A DNA stretch of 64,000 bases from Fonsecaea monophora (Eukaryota > Ascomycota > Eurotiomycetes > Chaetothyriales > Herpotrichiellaceae). The notes beneath the pieces are model-generated. The model had not been told where the DNA came from. It did not search any database and saw only the letters and a list, made by a program, of their open reading frames with translations. The position numbers were made by a program, and so were the translations under genes. Below, one piece after another: positions 31,171 through 43,600 of the stretch (its first letter is position 1; each line of letters begins with the position of its first letter). The stretch covers positions 1 through 64,000 of the forward strand of contig NW_019174026.1 in assembly GCF_001642475.1 (NCBI RefSeq). Reading direction: 5' to 3'.

Positions 31171-31600
31171 CTTGGTGGTAATGGATCGATTCTCCAAGTG
31201 AAGATATTATATCCCATGTCTCAATATGGCCTCTCCTCTCAGCGTGGCACGGCTCTTGTTGCGAACAGCTATCGCGAGGCACGGCGTCCCAGAATATATC
31301 ACCTTGGATCGAGGACCTCAGTTCACGTCGGTGGTATGGGACGGACTCTGTCGACGCCTCATAATACGCAAGCGAATGTCAACTACTTGACCGTTCATCC
31401 AGAGACTGGTGGTCAATCAGAGAGCTCTAATCAGATCATGGAGCAATACATGCGTGCCTACTACAACTACCTGCAAAACGACCGGGTAGATTGGTTACCC
31501 CTGGCAGAATTTGCCGCCAATACTCACGACTCTGGAACAACAAAAGTGTCGCCATTTTACGGCAAACTGTGGATTCCACCCACGATTTGGTATTGAGCCC
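31171..31600 (+). pseudogene. gypsy integrase catalytic core
   Basis: The pieces 'LVVMDRFSK', 'HGVPEYITLDRGPQFTSVVW' and, in another frame, 'HPETGGQSESSNQIMEQYMR' carry the D, D and E of the integrase active site (E in QSES), followed by 'DWLPLAEFAANTHDS'. Integrase inserts the element DNA into chromosomes. At least two frameshifts and one stop (TGA at 31,199) break it. Confidence 0.82.
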
Positions 31601-32270
31601 GTCAGCCAACAACCATCAATGACGGCCCCAGCAGCTCTTAACGCTGAATTAGCTGATCAGTTCGCTGAAGGAATACTCAGAGTGCTGTTCACTCCGCCCT
31701 GAAAGAGAAGATGGCATGTACTCAGGCCAGCTATGCGGAATTCGCCGATCGACACCACAACGCCTCCCCAGCTTACAAGGTCGGAGACAAGGCTTGGCTG
31801 AACGCGAGGAACATTCGCACTGAGCGCCCGTCAAAGAGGTTGGATGCGAAGAACTTGGGACTCTTGGAGATATCAGAAGTCGTCAGCTCCTCATCTTATC
31901 CATCTGTGGTGTGACCAGTGGATGCCTGGGTCTATAAACCAGTGTCTGGTATGTTATTTACCGTCTCTTTCCCTTGAAAAAGCCTCGGTAGCATGGGAAG
32001 GTTGCTGATATCGACGACTTCTCTCTATACAGTGGACCATACACGCTTTATCCCGAATGCTTGCCGACTCAAGCTCCCATCGAGCATGAAGATCCACGAT
32101 GTATTTCATACAAGCCCTCTTCTTCACCCAGATATGAACGACCCATTAACGTTACCAGGTCAGTCTCATCCTGCTCCTCCACCTGTGGTGACAGTCCGAG
32201 ACGAGGAGCGAGCTGAAAGAAGAATGGGAAGCCGAAGATATCCTCGACTCGTGTAAGACAGACAGGACAA
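31601..32270 (+). pseudogene. gypsy integrase C-terminus and truncated chromodomain lead
   Basis: A frame at 31711-31914 gives 'ASYAEFADRHHNASPAYKVG' and 'KAWLNARNIRTERPSKRLD', the GPY/F-type C-terminal region. About 32,060-32,130 gives 'LKLPSSMKIHDVFHTSPLL', and the end reads 'VRDEERAE' with the following 'EEWEAEDILDS' in a shifted frame, the lead into a chromodomain. The chromodomain itself is absent, so the element is truncated here. No 3' LTR was seen. Confidence 0.75.
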
Positions 32271-32274
32271 CACC

Positions 32275-33270
32275 GGGGGCTGTGGGCTTCGGAGGATCAC
32301 GCAAGATGCTTTGTCGGCCCACCATCACTCTCCCTTACGATCTTGTGTGAACGAGGTACGAGGACTGTACTTGGCCAGTCAATCAGTCAGTAAAACCGTC
32401 AACCTACCGATCCGCCCATCTGCTGGCCGTACACCTCAACCAATTCCGGCGCTGTCGTGACGGGGTACCGCTCACCGGCCTTCCAGACATCCGCAGTCTT
32501 TGTCTCTTGAAGGCCAGCTGGTTCCAAAACAGCATCAGCGTCCATGACTGATCCGAATCACGCACCGCTACAGCAACGCACACTGCCCGCCACGGAGGAA
32601 GAGCAGTCTCCAGTACCGCGTGAGCTCCGAGTCGTGGTCGCCCAGGCCATCGCATCCGAAGCCCTGGTCCGGGTGTCCTTGTGCATCCCTCGCCCAAGCC
32701 GGTAGGTCTAATATCTCCATGAGGTCTGGGTATCTCTCAAAAGCCTGCAGGCAGATGCTGACGGAGGGTTGGCCTGAATTTAGCAGTGCGAAGAACGCCT
32801 GAGGGCTTTGGAGTACAAAACCTACACCGAACCTAGCTGGCAGGACTGGAGGTCTGTGCTACCAGGATGCGACGAACCGATCAGAGACTCTCACGAAGCC
32901 AACCAAGCAAAACCAGGTCCCCCGTCCCCTCCCCGCAGAAGTATGATGTCGAGACGGCAACAATGAAAACTGTGGACACTGGTAGAGAGCCCAAGAGACG
33001 GATCAGAGACGTCGAGAAAAGGAAACAAGCGCAGAAAGCATGACTTCTCTGCCGAAGGAAGACACGTCTTCGAGGGCGAAGACACCGTTTCTGAGGAGGT
33101 AATGCCACGGTCGCTGGAGACATCTGGTCAAAATATACGCTGCACAGTCACATATCAAAGTCACGTGAAATGGGCATGACAGCATCGTCCTGGGCAAATC
33201 CAAATATGGGGCAGCATTATGACGCCGCACAACAGCACAAGAGTCTCCCCATACTGAATACTGCGGGAAT
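32275..33270. other. no recognisable gene
   Basis: Open frames exist on both strands but none matches a family. A basic stretch 'EKRKQAQKA' (about 33,015-33,042) might belong to the cytosolic N-terminus of the LCCL protein relic that follows. Confidence 0.25.
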
Positions 33271-33279
33271 ACTTGGTGG

Positions 33280-35288
33280 ATGGTCAACCATGTAGTCCCC
33301 CTGCGTATTGCAGACCTGGTTGACCTTTGTCCCTCGAGCAAAGGCAAATTCTTCTCGTGGCCTCGATTCCATCTGGCGTGTCGAGCCAACGTCTCACTCC
33401 GGTTTCCGCAAGGACTTCCTCTCCTTCAGTCGCCCCAGTGGCGGGTTTCTATCTATCTCACCTTGTCGCGAACGACTGCAAGAAAGCAGCTCACGAGAAG
33501 CGCGCCAGATCTACCAGACGTCCTTCAGTCCGAAACAAGACTTTTATGCATGCTGAGCATCAAAAGATCAGCCATCTCTAATGGCAACCCAGAGGATCGC
33601 CAACATGCACTTACAGGGGTTCGCCCTTGTGAACAAGCTCATCTCGTGGTTGCCAAATCGGGCTGCCCTGTTTATCTTCATACTCGGTCGGGTCGCAACA
33701 TGGTGGTATCTCTTCTTCAGGTCTGGTGCACTGACGGCTTCCGATTACAAAATTTGGCCTGTACTTCCGGCCATTGGTAACCGGTGTTGATGAATGCTTG
33801 TCACTGACCGACAGTGATATGTTGAGTAGGACGAATCCGCATCAGTGTGGATTGGACGGGCGTAACTGGCGTCCTTTTGAAGGATCAGATATCCTGGTTG
33901 GTTGTCCACCCGGCTGTTCAAAAGTCATTCTTACCAAAGCAATCACCATCGGCAATCAGACCGTTGATCATCGCCCCCTCGTCATTGGGGGCCGGCAAGG
34001 TCAATGGTTCTTCCACCACCTATCAAGGAGATTCATTTGTTTGTGGCGCGGCGATTCATGCTGGCCATATTCCAAGATTTTTATGGCAACTGCGGCCTGC
34101 TCCGTCGAGAGAGAGAGTCTCGAAAATTTGTAGGAGATTCGCGAAACGGTATCGACAGCCTCAGTTTTGATTCAAGCTTTCCCCTCTCATTTTCTTGAGA
34201 TCAATATCGTGTAATTACAAAGACCCTCGTTGGAAACTGCTGACGGTGCCCTTGACTACGAACCTACTTCTACCATCGACGACGAAGTCGCCCTCGGAAC
34301 CTTTCGCTATCGTCCTTGCCGCGGTCTCGATCCATGGCGCACTTATGTCAGACCCTCTGGGTGAGCCCGCGATTTCGACCTTCGAGGATATAATTTGTGC
34401 CGGGCTAGGAAGATTCCTCCGAGCTGGGCACCCTTACAGCCGTCGTATATCGGTCTTGGATCTGCAACACGGACAGAGTGAGACTGGAGAAATATCGCTA
34501 CTGGACCGCGTGCGTTCTCAGGGTCTGGAGTGGTGCACTCTCCAACGTCTTCAAGCAGCTTATGTCCATGAGGGAAGATCGAAGGTCGACTCGTCCTCTC
34601 GATCGGGCTCGGTATGGTGACGTTCTTCGTCGTTAAACCGGCCCTCCATTTTTACAAGAGGGGTCACATCCAGCACTTGCCGACGTATTACCTCTCAATT
34701 GCCTTGGGTCTCGGTATGGCACAGGCCGCCTGCCACCGTACCGGAGTCTACCTTCATTTGCACCACTATATATGGCTGATACCGTATTGCCAGGCACAAG
34801 TACACTTTGTCTCCAGTCTTCATACTACCAGGGCCTGCTTCTTGGTATTTACCACAACGGGATATTTCATCGGGGGGTTTGATGACCTTCTGGAAGTCCA
34901 GATGTCCAAGGTCCTGGAGCAGTCGCAGGATGAACCGCCTACGATTCCAACTCCATTTATCGACGGGTCGCTAATACTCTTCGAATGGCCATTTCATTTT
35001 GCTGGAGCTGCAGGTCTAAGCATCCTTGTAAATGATGTTCTTAGGTTTCAGCAGTTTTTCGATGACGAGCGGGCCATACGCTTCGTGTGGAATCGAACCT
35101 CACATACTCCTACTCTGTCCTTCTACTTTCGGGTTGGTCGGATCATGGAGGATCCATATAGAGGATCGACACTGAGTGGTTTCACGTCCAAGGCTGGTGT
35201 CTGGCGGCAGGATGGAACATGCATGGTCGAGCTCATAAAGGTCGAACCAAAGTCGAAGCTCGGCAGTCTCATCCCCTTCAGAAATTGA
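33280..35288 (+). pseudogene. LCCL-domain multi-spanning membrane protein relic
   Basis: The order of pieces matches fungal LCCL-domain membrane proteins: a membrane helix at 33,640-33,720; then 'QCGLDGRNWRPFEGSDIL', 'CPPGCSK' and 'LVIGG'; 'GDSFVCGAAIHAG' in another frame; 'SLSFDSSFPLSF'; membrane helices with 'KPSLHHYI'-type spacing ('YYLSIALGLG', 'LHLHHYIWLIP'); and finally 'LSILVNDVLRFQQFFDD' with 'FTSKAGVWRQDGT'. The LCCL domain is an extracellular disulfide-bonded module; the function of the fungal proteins is unknown. The last frame (34614-35288) is intact for 224 codons, but several frameshifts upstream make the whole a relic. Confidence 0.7.
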
Positions 35289-35297
35289 CACGGTACA

Positions 35298-36049
35298 TCA
35301 CTGAGTCCATGAAAAAAGGGGATTGACAGGGAAAGGGCTCATGAAGCTGAAGTAAGCATCTTCACCTCGGCTCGACTCCTTTCCAACAGAAGTCGCCGGT
35401 TCATCCAACAGACCCTCAGAAAGCGGTATCAACGGGCTCGGAAGCTTGCCAACCAGACATCTAGCCACTGGAAAGATCAAGGGTTTTGTCTGATTGTGCT
35501 TTGGAAATAATACCCAGCGACGCTGTGGTAGGTAAAGTACAATATCGTGAGGAGATGGGTGCAGGCAGCGTTCCCGATGCTCAAGGTGCATATTCGGGGT
35601 GACCTCGATCGAACCCGAGCGTGTCGGTCGCCACGACAGCGAAATGGTGATTCCGGATCCACTGGGCACTCTCTTCTGTGGCTTCGAGGCCGACGAATGC
35701 GCCCCTTTTTCGAAGCTGCTTCGGCCTCTTGCTCCTTGATACTGGCGTGGACATACATGCCAGTGGTGAATCCCGCGCGAAGAATGAGGATGTCCCCGTC
35801 GCGCAGCTGCGTCTTTGGACGGACGCTTCGACTTCCGCGGCGCGCGTGTGATGCGAGCATGTCCATTGCTGAGAGTTTTCTGCTCCCAAGCTTGATGGGA
35901 TAGACCTTTGGGAGAGGACCTTGATCAATTTTCTTCTTTTTGGAATCATCAATGTGGCCTGGGGGAGATGAAAGAGTGTTGTCGCACGTGGCGACGCTTG
36001 TCACCGACATCTCGGAAGAAATGGCTTCCCAGGCATCCACAACCGACAT
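35298..36049 (-). pseudogene. cyclase-family (PF04199) enzyme relic
   Basis: The minus strand gives 'LSAMDMLASHARRGSRS', then 'RDGDILILRAGFTTGMYV', and after a frameshift 'GAFVGLEATEESAQWIRNHH', 'FAVVATDTLGF', and near the end 'EDAYFSFMSPFPVNPLF'. These correspond to the middle and end of fungal cyclase-family proteins related to kynurenine formamidase, metal-dependent hydrolases of small amides or esters. The metal-binding HxGTHxD motif of the N-terminal part is not seen. Two frame changes make it nonfunctional. It is convergent with the LCCL relic. Confidence 0.65.
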
Positions 36050-36069
36050 GGTCCTTCGGAACCGACAGA

Positions 36070-36130
36070 GATTGGATCGCCGATGATGACATGTATCAGC
36101 GGCCGGAGCATTCCCTGAGGGCTTTACTTC
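36070..36130 (+). pseudogene. second copy of the DMYQR gene fragment
   Basis: Bases 36,081-36,112 match 17,969-18,000 with one mismatch and encode 'DDDMYQR' in both. After it the sequences diverge. The fragment lies antisense next to the start of the cyclase relic. It is a short duplicated chip of the GNAT-like gene or of a paralogue. Confidence 0.5.
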
Positions 36131-36536
36131 AGGTTCGTTTTGCTCTTGTCATATGTCGCAGTCTTCGACCAGTGCTCACATGTGTTGTTTTCCAGGTCGA
36201 AGCATCTGATCTAAACTGCTCCTCGAGGGGATATGCAACTCACACAAAAGCTCTTGAAGCCATTGACTCACCAGGCGACAGTTCTGAGCCAAACAATGAA
36301 AGAACAGTGGTATAATTGCCGCCGCATTTTGAGCCACGAAGCTCCACCACGCGCCCCATGGCCTGGATGACTTCCACCGACGGCGTGTTCACTGATGGCG
36401 GTATGCTCGCCTCCACAGTGAGCTAGTTGTCCCTGATCCGAGCGTTGTTCTCAGCTTCATGATCCGAACGAAGTTCTCGACATTTGCCGGGGCCCGACAG
36501 CCTGTAACCCAGTTCCGCGTCGCGCCCTTAGCGCTC

Positions 36537-36995
36537 TCATGATACAAGGAACAAAGTACAATGATTACGAGTCTTGGAAATGAGCGGTATGTGCCGTTGA
36601 GTTTCTCCTGTGTATACTCGGGTATTCACTCTATTCACTCTTCTGTCCTGCACACCGGCCCGGAGGCCTCGATCGCACCTTGTGCTGACCTCACTGGCAG
36701 AGAGCGGAACAAGGCCATTGATATGTTCCTCGCCATGAGGTGTCCAGGTGTGACTGCATTTTACCACGATTTCTTTTGAATCCTGCCTCAAGTCGTGGAG
36801 ATGTAATTTACCCGAGTCGGTACCCAGCAGCAAAACCTGCGGCGACAGCGCATGCAGGACGGTTGGCCTATCAACCCTGCTTCGACTTTGGGCTAATCGG
36901 GTTGGAGAGGGAGAAGATGTCGACGTCAAGAGGGGTTTTGGGTGAACGACCCTGACCGTCCCGGAGATCCTGAGCGGACCGGGTTCTCTTCCCAC
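36537..36995 (-). pseudogene. WD40 ribosome-biogenesis protein relic (JIP5-like)
   Basis: A 152-codon minus-strand frame contains 'TVLHALSPQVLLLGTDSGKL' and then 'LHDLRQ', followed by 'HGEEHINGLVPLSASEVST'. This matches a central WD repeat of JIP5, a nucleolar WD40 protein of fungi, including its peculiar linker before the next blade. The start at 36995 and the part after 'SEVST' do not match, so only one or two blades of the propeller remain. A functional copy should exist elsewhere because the gene is conserved in single copy. Confidence 0.5.
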
Positions 36996-36999
36996 GACG

Positions 37000-38710
37000 C
37001 TTCCATGCTTCCTCGAGACACTCTCGCGATGCGAATCCTCCTAATCTTCCGATTCCAGGCCCGAGCCTGACCTAGCAACGCGAATGCTGTCCTCCTCCGA
37101 CTCACATTTGACGAGCGCAATCACTGGACATTGATGAACTGTCGGTCGTGGAGAATCGACTGGAAGATGGATCGATGCGTCACATCGACCCGTCCGCCAT
37201 CCCGTCAAATCACAAAGCTCCACGCCCTCTTCAAAGATCCCCCAGAACTGTGCGGCGCAACATACGGTGCGCGTCACATACGACGCCATGAAAGGGAAAC
37301 GAGTCCGTGTTGTCCGGCTGGCGTAACGTTATATACTAACACCCAGATCTGGAAAAGGCACTCATCTTTCTCTTCGACTTCGGCTTTATCGAGCACCGAA
37401 CAAATGATTGGCGTCAAGGGATACCCGCGAAAGCTGCTTCCCTGCCGGGCCGCCCAAGATTGGTGACAACGCATCGAATCTGCCACTGTCAGTCAGATCC
37501 TCTTCTTCGCCGTATGTCTGCTCCGCGTCGAGGACGAAAATCACCCAGTCTGCAAGCTTGCAAATGTCCGGACGACTACGATACTGTCCCTAGAGACTAA
37601 TGGGATTCTCCTTTGAGCGCGTCCGTTCCGTTGAGGTTCTCGATTCCGGTTCCGCAGGCGGACCCTGCCTGAAACTTTTGACTGATCCCCCGTGTCAACA
37701 TCTAGATTATCAAGGAAGGCGAATTGTTCACGTCCTTGCCGTAGCCAGGGCTGCTGACTCTTCGCTCGTTACAGATGAGTCTCGGAGGGATGACCTGACC
37801 TGCCTCGTCGCTAGCAGGACGAGTCTTTTTTGGCGTGCAGAATGTGACGCCCGTGCTCGACTCGACTGCACTCCCCGAGATGATCGAGGAGATGATGATG
37901 AACATCAACCACAGGCGGCGTCTTCTGCTCGGCGGTCAGCTGCGCGCGCGGCAGATGATTAGGCCACGACTGCAGCGGCTCCATCCTGCTCGACGCGTCC
38001 ATGGAGCGGCATGGCATGGCATCTATATGGTACAATGAGTTCGAGAGGTAATCGGAAAAGGGGCGGTACACCCTCTCTCGTTGGACGCGTACTTGGGGAA
38101 GGGTGCTTGTATCACCCCGTCTGGGCCAGTCAGCCAGAAGCCAACATCCAGACACCCAGGGGGGAACAGAATTCTGTCCCCACTATTAGGGTATTCTGCC
38201 CGGATTTCGTTCCTCACTAGAGACGGAATTCTGACGGCCCCTTGCTGCCAGATGAAGCAGGAAGAAGCAAGACAACAATTTACGCGCCAGCAGGCAGGCG
38301 GCTCAGCAGCAACGAGAGCAACAAGGTGGATAACCGCGAGGACAACCACGAGGACCACCGCTATTCTTCTACACGACTACTTGATCCGGTTTTGACGGGG
38401 GCCTGACATACACAATGACGTCTTGGTCATCCACGCTAGCTTCTCGCGGCGAGGGACTTGGGAAGAGAGCGCAAGCAATTTATTCCTCGTCGTGCTCCGC
38501 TGCCAAAGCAGCTATGAAGCGACACCTGTGTCTCTGAATTTGCGTTGCTCCAGTGCCACGTTGCAAGTTGCCTTGATGAATGGCCGGCATATGAGAGCCA
38601 CGTTTTGACAGGAGCGCGAACCGTCGCTGGAACACCACCTGTGGAGACGACCTCATTCATCCGATGAGAAAATACAACGTCAAGCGGATTTCAGGGATTT
38701 CTTTCGATCT
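37000..38710. other. no recognisable gene
   Basis: Long plus-strand frames (37,131-37,466; 37,600-37,962; 38,081-38,395) show no domain. A fragment in frame 37,351-37,500 reads 'KALIFLFDFGFIEHRTNDWR', which looks genuinely coding, but I cannot name it. Confidence 0.25.
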
Positions 38711-38719
38711 GGCACTGAG

Positions 38720-40490
38720 TCAGGTTGAAAAGACTTGCGCTGCTCGCCTTTGACCGTTGCAATGCTTACTTACTCACTCACAGTACTTTCTATCTACCCA
38801 CCTGATGAACGGAGGGCTCACAGCAAAGGAGCCCTGGATCCGACCAAAGGCACGCCGATGGCCAAGTTGTGTCAAGGAGTGTCATGGGTTGAACCCAGGA
38901 CAAGGCTTGGGTCTGGCGAACCAGCGCCAAGACTAACTCCAGGACTAACGCCACCTCCGAGACACGCACGGTGCAAGGGATGCAGGATCCTGGCAACTGA
39001 GACACCGTACGCAAGGGAAGACAGACAAAGTGTAAGAGGAATGCAGGGCGTGTACGAAAGAGGAAGGACAAGAGAGAAAGGGGAAGACAATGGATATCCT
39101 TTACGGGGGAGCGTACGATATAAGGAGAGAGAAAGACGACGTTGTTCCTTCTTCCTCTCTCCTCAGATTTATCCTCCTTGTTACTAGGTTGGCCAGCTAG
39201 TTGCAGAACTCTTTCCAAACCCTCACAAGGAGGAGGGAGAGAAGAAGAACATGCAAGTCGGTACAGCCTTCATACCCCGGATGGTCGGACTCTGCACTTG
39301 GCCTCTCTTGGACTGACGACCCGGTATGTATCAGCCGCAAAGACTCGCCATGACCGCCCCAACACAAAGGTGGTTATTCACTGCTACTCGTCTCGAAAGG
39401 TTCTTTCCTCCAAGTGAGGGATTCCTTCTGCAAATCTCTGGCTGGCAGCGACCTGTCTTACAATATTACTCGTCCTTGGAAACATGTCACGCCCTTTCCA
39501 TCCCATACGAAAGTCATCACTATCCCAAACCAGTATCAAACGTTGTTCGAGGGCGAAGTATTCAACATCGGCAACGGCGGCATGTCTGACCGCTTCTGAT
39601 CCCCAATCTCCAGGAGGCCCATCGATATCTGAGACTGTATACCTCGACGGTACCAATCGACGGCCTCCTACACTCCAATCCCGGAGACTACTACCCTCGC
39701 TGAGACAGTCCCGAGCGCTTGGAAACAACTCGATCTCAGCTTGACACACTCGAACCTCTGCGGATTCCACAGTCAGCTTTGACGGCCAGATAAGAAGTCA
39801 AACAACAGATTGTCATGATCGAGGCTTTTGTGGCGAGAAGCGAGAGGCACTCCGGATCTCCTTCCGTTAAGCGGTGGCGGGGAGGGGCAGGGTGACTGAG
39901 CAATGCGCGACCGACACATCTAACCGTGTCGGGATCTCTTTACGCCATCCGGAGAGGGAAACGTGGCCTTTCCGCAACATAAACATGGGCTTGCGACCCA
40001 GCCAACCCAGCTCCTTGGAGACCAACAGAGGCTTGTCCTTGGGAAAGAGGTAGCGCGCCTGGTCGAGAGGATATCTTGACCTGATACGAGCGTGTCCCAG
40101 ACGTTGGCCGACCATACAAGGAGCGCTTCGGCGGCAGGTTGCATTTTATCCTGTCCGAAAAAAGTAATCACCGACACATTATCGTTCGCTTGGAGACAGG
40201 GACTTAGACCCTCTCATCTTGACTGTGACGCCGTGAAAAGATGTGGTCCGAGTTCGTTGGCTATCTAATGTGGCGGACACGAGTGAGGCACTCGAGGGCG
40301 GCAATGCCACCACTCAATCTCCGATCTTTGTGCTCAAGGCCCATCTGATCGACCGCAATGGACAGGTAAATGGCCCGCCAACCAGAGGACATTGCAAGGT
40401 GTGTCAAGAATCAACCGTCGTTCGGTCGACTACTTGGCCATGGCCAACCTCGATTCCCGGCACGACTGCATGAGTATGCGACATGTGCAT
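38720..40490. other. no confident gene; possible decayed LTR-type sequence
   Basis: Around 39,080-39,245 a TATAAGG-like element precedes CT-rich tracts and AG-rich runs, similar to the promoter-transcript start arrangement of an LTR, but no pair was found. A plus-strand frame at 39,414-39,599 contains 'TIPNQYQTLFEGEVFNIGNG' and a minus-strand frame at 40,115-39,867 'RYPLDQARYLFPKDKPLLVS'; both look coding but are unassigned. Confidence 0.25.
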
Positions 40491-40502
40491 TGAGACATTC
40501 GG

Positions 40503-40660
40503 ATGGATGCTCACACTGGATACATGCTCCCGTCGGACGAGCCTTTCGATCTCGCCGCCGTCAATGAACTCACAACGCAGGCCTGGGGCTACCCCCAGTT
40601 TTCATACTGGGAATTCTTCCTGGGGCCCGATGCTTCCGAGAGGCTGCGTGTGGTTCTTTT
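40503..40660 (+). pseudogene. epoxide hydrolase-like (alpha/beta hydrolase) fragment
   Basis: The frame reads 'NELTTQAWGYPQFSYWEFF' and 'LGPDASERL'. Fungal epoxide hydrolases have this segment ('GYP.Y.YW.FF...DA') in the lid region between the nucleophile and the catalytic acid; they open epoxides to diols. Flanking catalytic motifs (HG.P, GHD.G) are not visible. The frame remains open to 40,913 but homology is lost after 'ERL'. Confidence 0.5.
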
Positions 40661-40664
40661 CGTA

Positions 40665-43600
40665 CCAGGATCTGATACTAACGACACTTGGTCAAGACCT
40701 CTTTGCCTACTCGGTACTCCTTACTCGTTACTCGTAACGTTGGGCAAGCAAGCAAGCAAGTCCACCCACAGCTGCATAATGGCTTCGAGGAGATCCCGCG
40801 GATTCCACAGCTCAAGACCCCACGAGTGGTTGATCCTGGCAATCACTCCCACGCGGACTACGAACGAGACCTTCGACTCCTACCCTTTCACATTGATGTG
40901 CCCTTTGTACTGATTGGGCCTCGCGTCAGGGATTTGAAAAGGCAGTGTCTCAGTTCCAGCGGATCGACGACGTGTGATTTGACAAATTGTCCTCATTGCT
41001 CTGTTGTACGTGAGTTTCTGGAGAATCCAAGCGAAATAAGGCTACAAGAATCTTCCGTCATGTCAAAGACTATAGCGCAGTTGGCGACGGTGTAATCGAT
41101 GACACCACTGCCATCAACAATGCCGTTACTGATAGGTCGCGATGCGGACAAGGCTGCGATAACTCCGGAATATGATTGGAAAAGCCATGAAGAAGGCCGC
41201 ACCGGCTTTTTAGGATGAACCTGCGGTGTCCTGCTCGCATATGCCTGGGATTATCCATTACTCCAAGGTCTGTTGGCAACGCGTGCTTCCCTATCAACAC
41301 CCCGACGACCATAAAGTGCACGGCGACGTGTACCACGCACGTGGATCAGACCATCGTCCTGTATGACGAGGACGACAGTTACTGCCGGTGACTGCGTGGC
41401 TGCCAGCGGCGGAACTCATATCTACGGCACCTCCATCAGTCGAGGACTTTGTGGCCGATGATACGACTATTCGGCCCATCTCCTTTCTTCAACCACATAT
41501 GTGAAATCCTTCACCCCTTTGCCGTCCGTTGGATTTTCGAAGCAGCAGAGCCATCCGCGTCCCTTCAGGAGCGACCGAGCGAGGAGAACTTCGCACTTCC
41601 TGGACAATCTGAATCTCATCCATTTCGCCCATCTTGACAGTGGCCTCGCCAACACCATGAGGTCGCTGTTACATATCAACCGCCTTCTCCGCAACGATTT
41701 CCTTAGGTCGATTCATAGAATTAGCTGGCTCGCCACGCCAGTTAAAGCTGACTTCGATGCAACGCAGTTTGTTCGGTGGGACTTCCATGAACAACAAGCT
41801 GATTTGATATTATTGAAAGCCACGTTGACACCAGCTCCGACGGTGCCGTGGCCGGGCAGAAAGAACCATTAGTCGATTGCTCTGTGTTTCTGCCATTATG
41901 GATGCTTGTTTGCTTGGGTGTCCCCTTGAGCTGGTTGTTCGCGTATTGGATTGAATTGACGATTCACGGCCTCAAGGAGACTGGAATGTCGACACATCCT
42001 TTGAGATCAACCGTGCGTCATTCATTCCTTTGTTTCTAGGAAGTTCCGCAAGATCAATTGGAAGGAGTGGAACACCATCGAGAAGCCAAAGACTGAGAAA
42101 TAATCCCACACTGCGTGCATCATCCACCACTTGATGCCGAGTCAATTTGAACAACAATTGACCGGCACGCTTTTCCTTCCGCACTGTCTTTTGCGACTCC
42201 GTCAAGTCTGGAGAATCAAAATCCAACCTCTCAGCATCGGCTGATCTGAAGCCTCGGCTGAGGTCAAACGAAAGTAAGATAGCCGGCGCGGACACGAATT
42301 GAGGTCTGTCTGCTCGTCGAAGCTCGATGGTCCCGTTCCCAGTCACGGTCACGGTCACGATTGGCACCCGGGAACCGCGCACTTGGGTAGCACTGGTAGG
42401 AGGAGGAGGGAAGTACAGGTTCGTGTGGAGCCATATTAGACCGTACGAGAAGAATCCCAATTGAACGAACCAACCATGCATCCGCACTGGTGTCGAACGT
42501 CATCAACACCGACAACAGATCCGCGCTCTTGGCTGCAGCGGCAATGTCTTTCATCTTCCAGCTCCCCCCTACGGAATTCAACTTGATGGCTTCCCCTCTC
42601 TAGGTTCTCCGCCTGGAGAAGAGGCTCATGCGCGAAGTTGACCAACCCCGTCGAGTTGAGCGAGCCTTGCATACTTGGCAGCTCGTTTACGAAAGATTGG
42701 ACGGTTTTCGAAATCCATATTTCCTCCCCCGAAACCACCTACTACTACTGGTACGAACGATGGCAGACTTTCCCATCGGTGCGGCTTCATGAACCTCACT
42801 TCCGCCACCAGATACTCTTCCTCTCGAGGAGCTGACGATCGAGACCTTGAAAGGTCAGCTTTGAGAGACAGACAGTATCAGGCAGGAGCACATACATCTC
42901 GGGCTGAATGATAAGTTGCGAGTTCTGCGGACGGTGCACTATAATGTTCCATCTGTCCCGGAGAACTTTCTCGCCAACTTCTTTCTTTCCTTTTTCTTTT
43001 CTTTCAACGCATCCTGAAAGCGAGAGGCGAGAGCTCTAAAGCTGCGAGCGACAAACAATCCCCGATAATAAGTCCTTCTGGAGACCTCCAAGGTCGGGGT
43101 TACATTCGCCATGATCAAATGCGCGCATAACAGCTGCCAGCCGGGTTGTCTTTCGTTGGGCCGACGCACCGTCACAGGGAAGGATCTCGTAGCGATGGGT
43201 ACTGTCTTTGAAAGCCCTGACTGCGAGCGAGAGTGTCAAAGGCATGAAGAATCAAATTGATTCATGCGTATTGATGCTGACTGTCACATTGTTCTTCTAT
43301 GTGATCTCGTTCTTCGGGTTGAACTCAGGATGACCGGGGAATGCAACGACACAAGTTTCCTTCTCGTCTCTGGCTCAGTATACTCAAGAGAAGTGGCGGG
43401 GGATCTGGAATAACAAGCATTTCCCTCTTGCTAAGTGGCAGTTTCTGGACCATCCGTGCATGTCCCTAAGGGAACTGACATGATATTTCCCACCCTCTGT
43501 CTCCATCAAATCCTGTCCGAGTGTTCTGCACCTGTTACATCAGCATGATCTCGAGTGTCCCCAGAGAGACAGCGGACTACTTGCCTCAGCATAAGCCCGA

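Larger units (their letters stand above)
23623..32270 (+). mobile_element. decayed Ty3/gypsy (chromovirus-like) retrotransposon
   Basis: The order gag - protease - reverse transcriptase - RNase H - integrase on the plus strand identifies a Ty3/gypsy element, a retrotransposon copying itself through RNA. Each domain is recognisable but lies in shifting frames with stops. A minisatellite at 27.11-27.58, a foreign segment at about 29.13-29.83, a second inverted minisatellite plus a subtilisin fragment at 30.29-30.62 and a short insertion at about 30.95-31.17 interrupt it. The C-terminus contains the GPY/F-like region and the acidic lead-in of a chromodomain, which points to the chromovirus branch. 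The element cannot encode its proteins. Confidence 0.85.
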
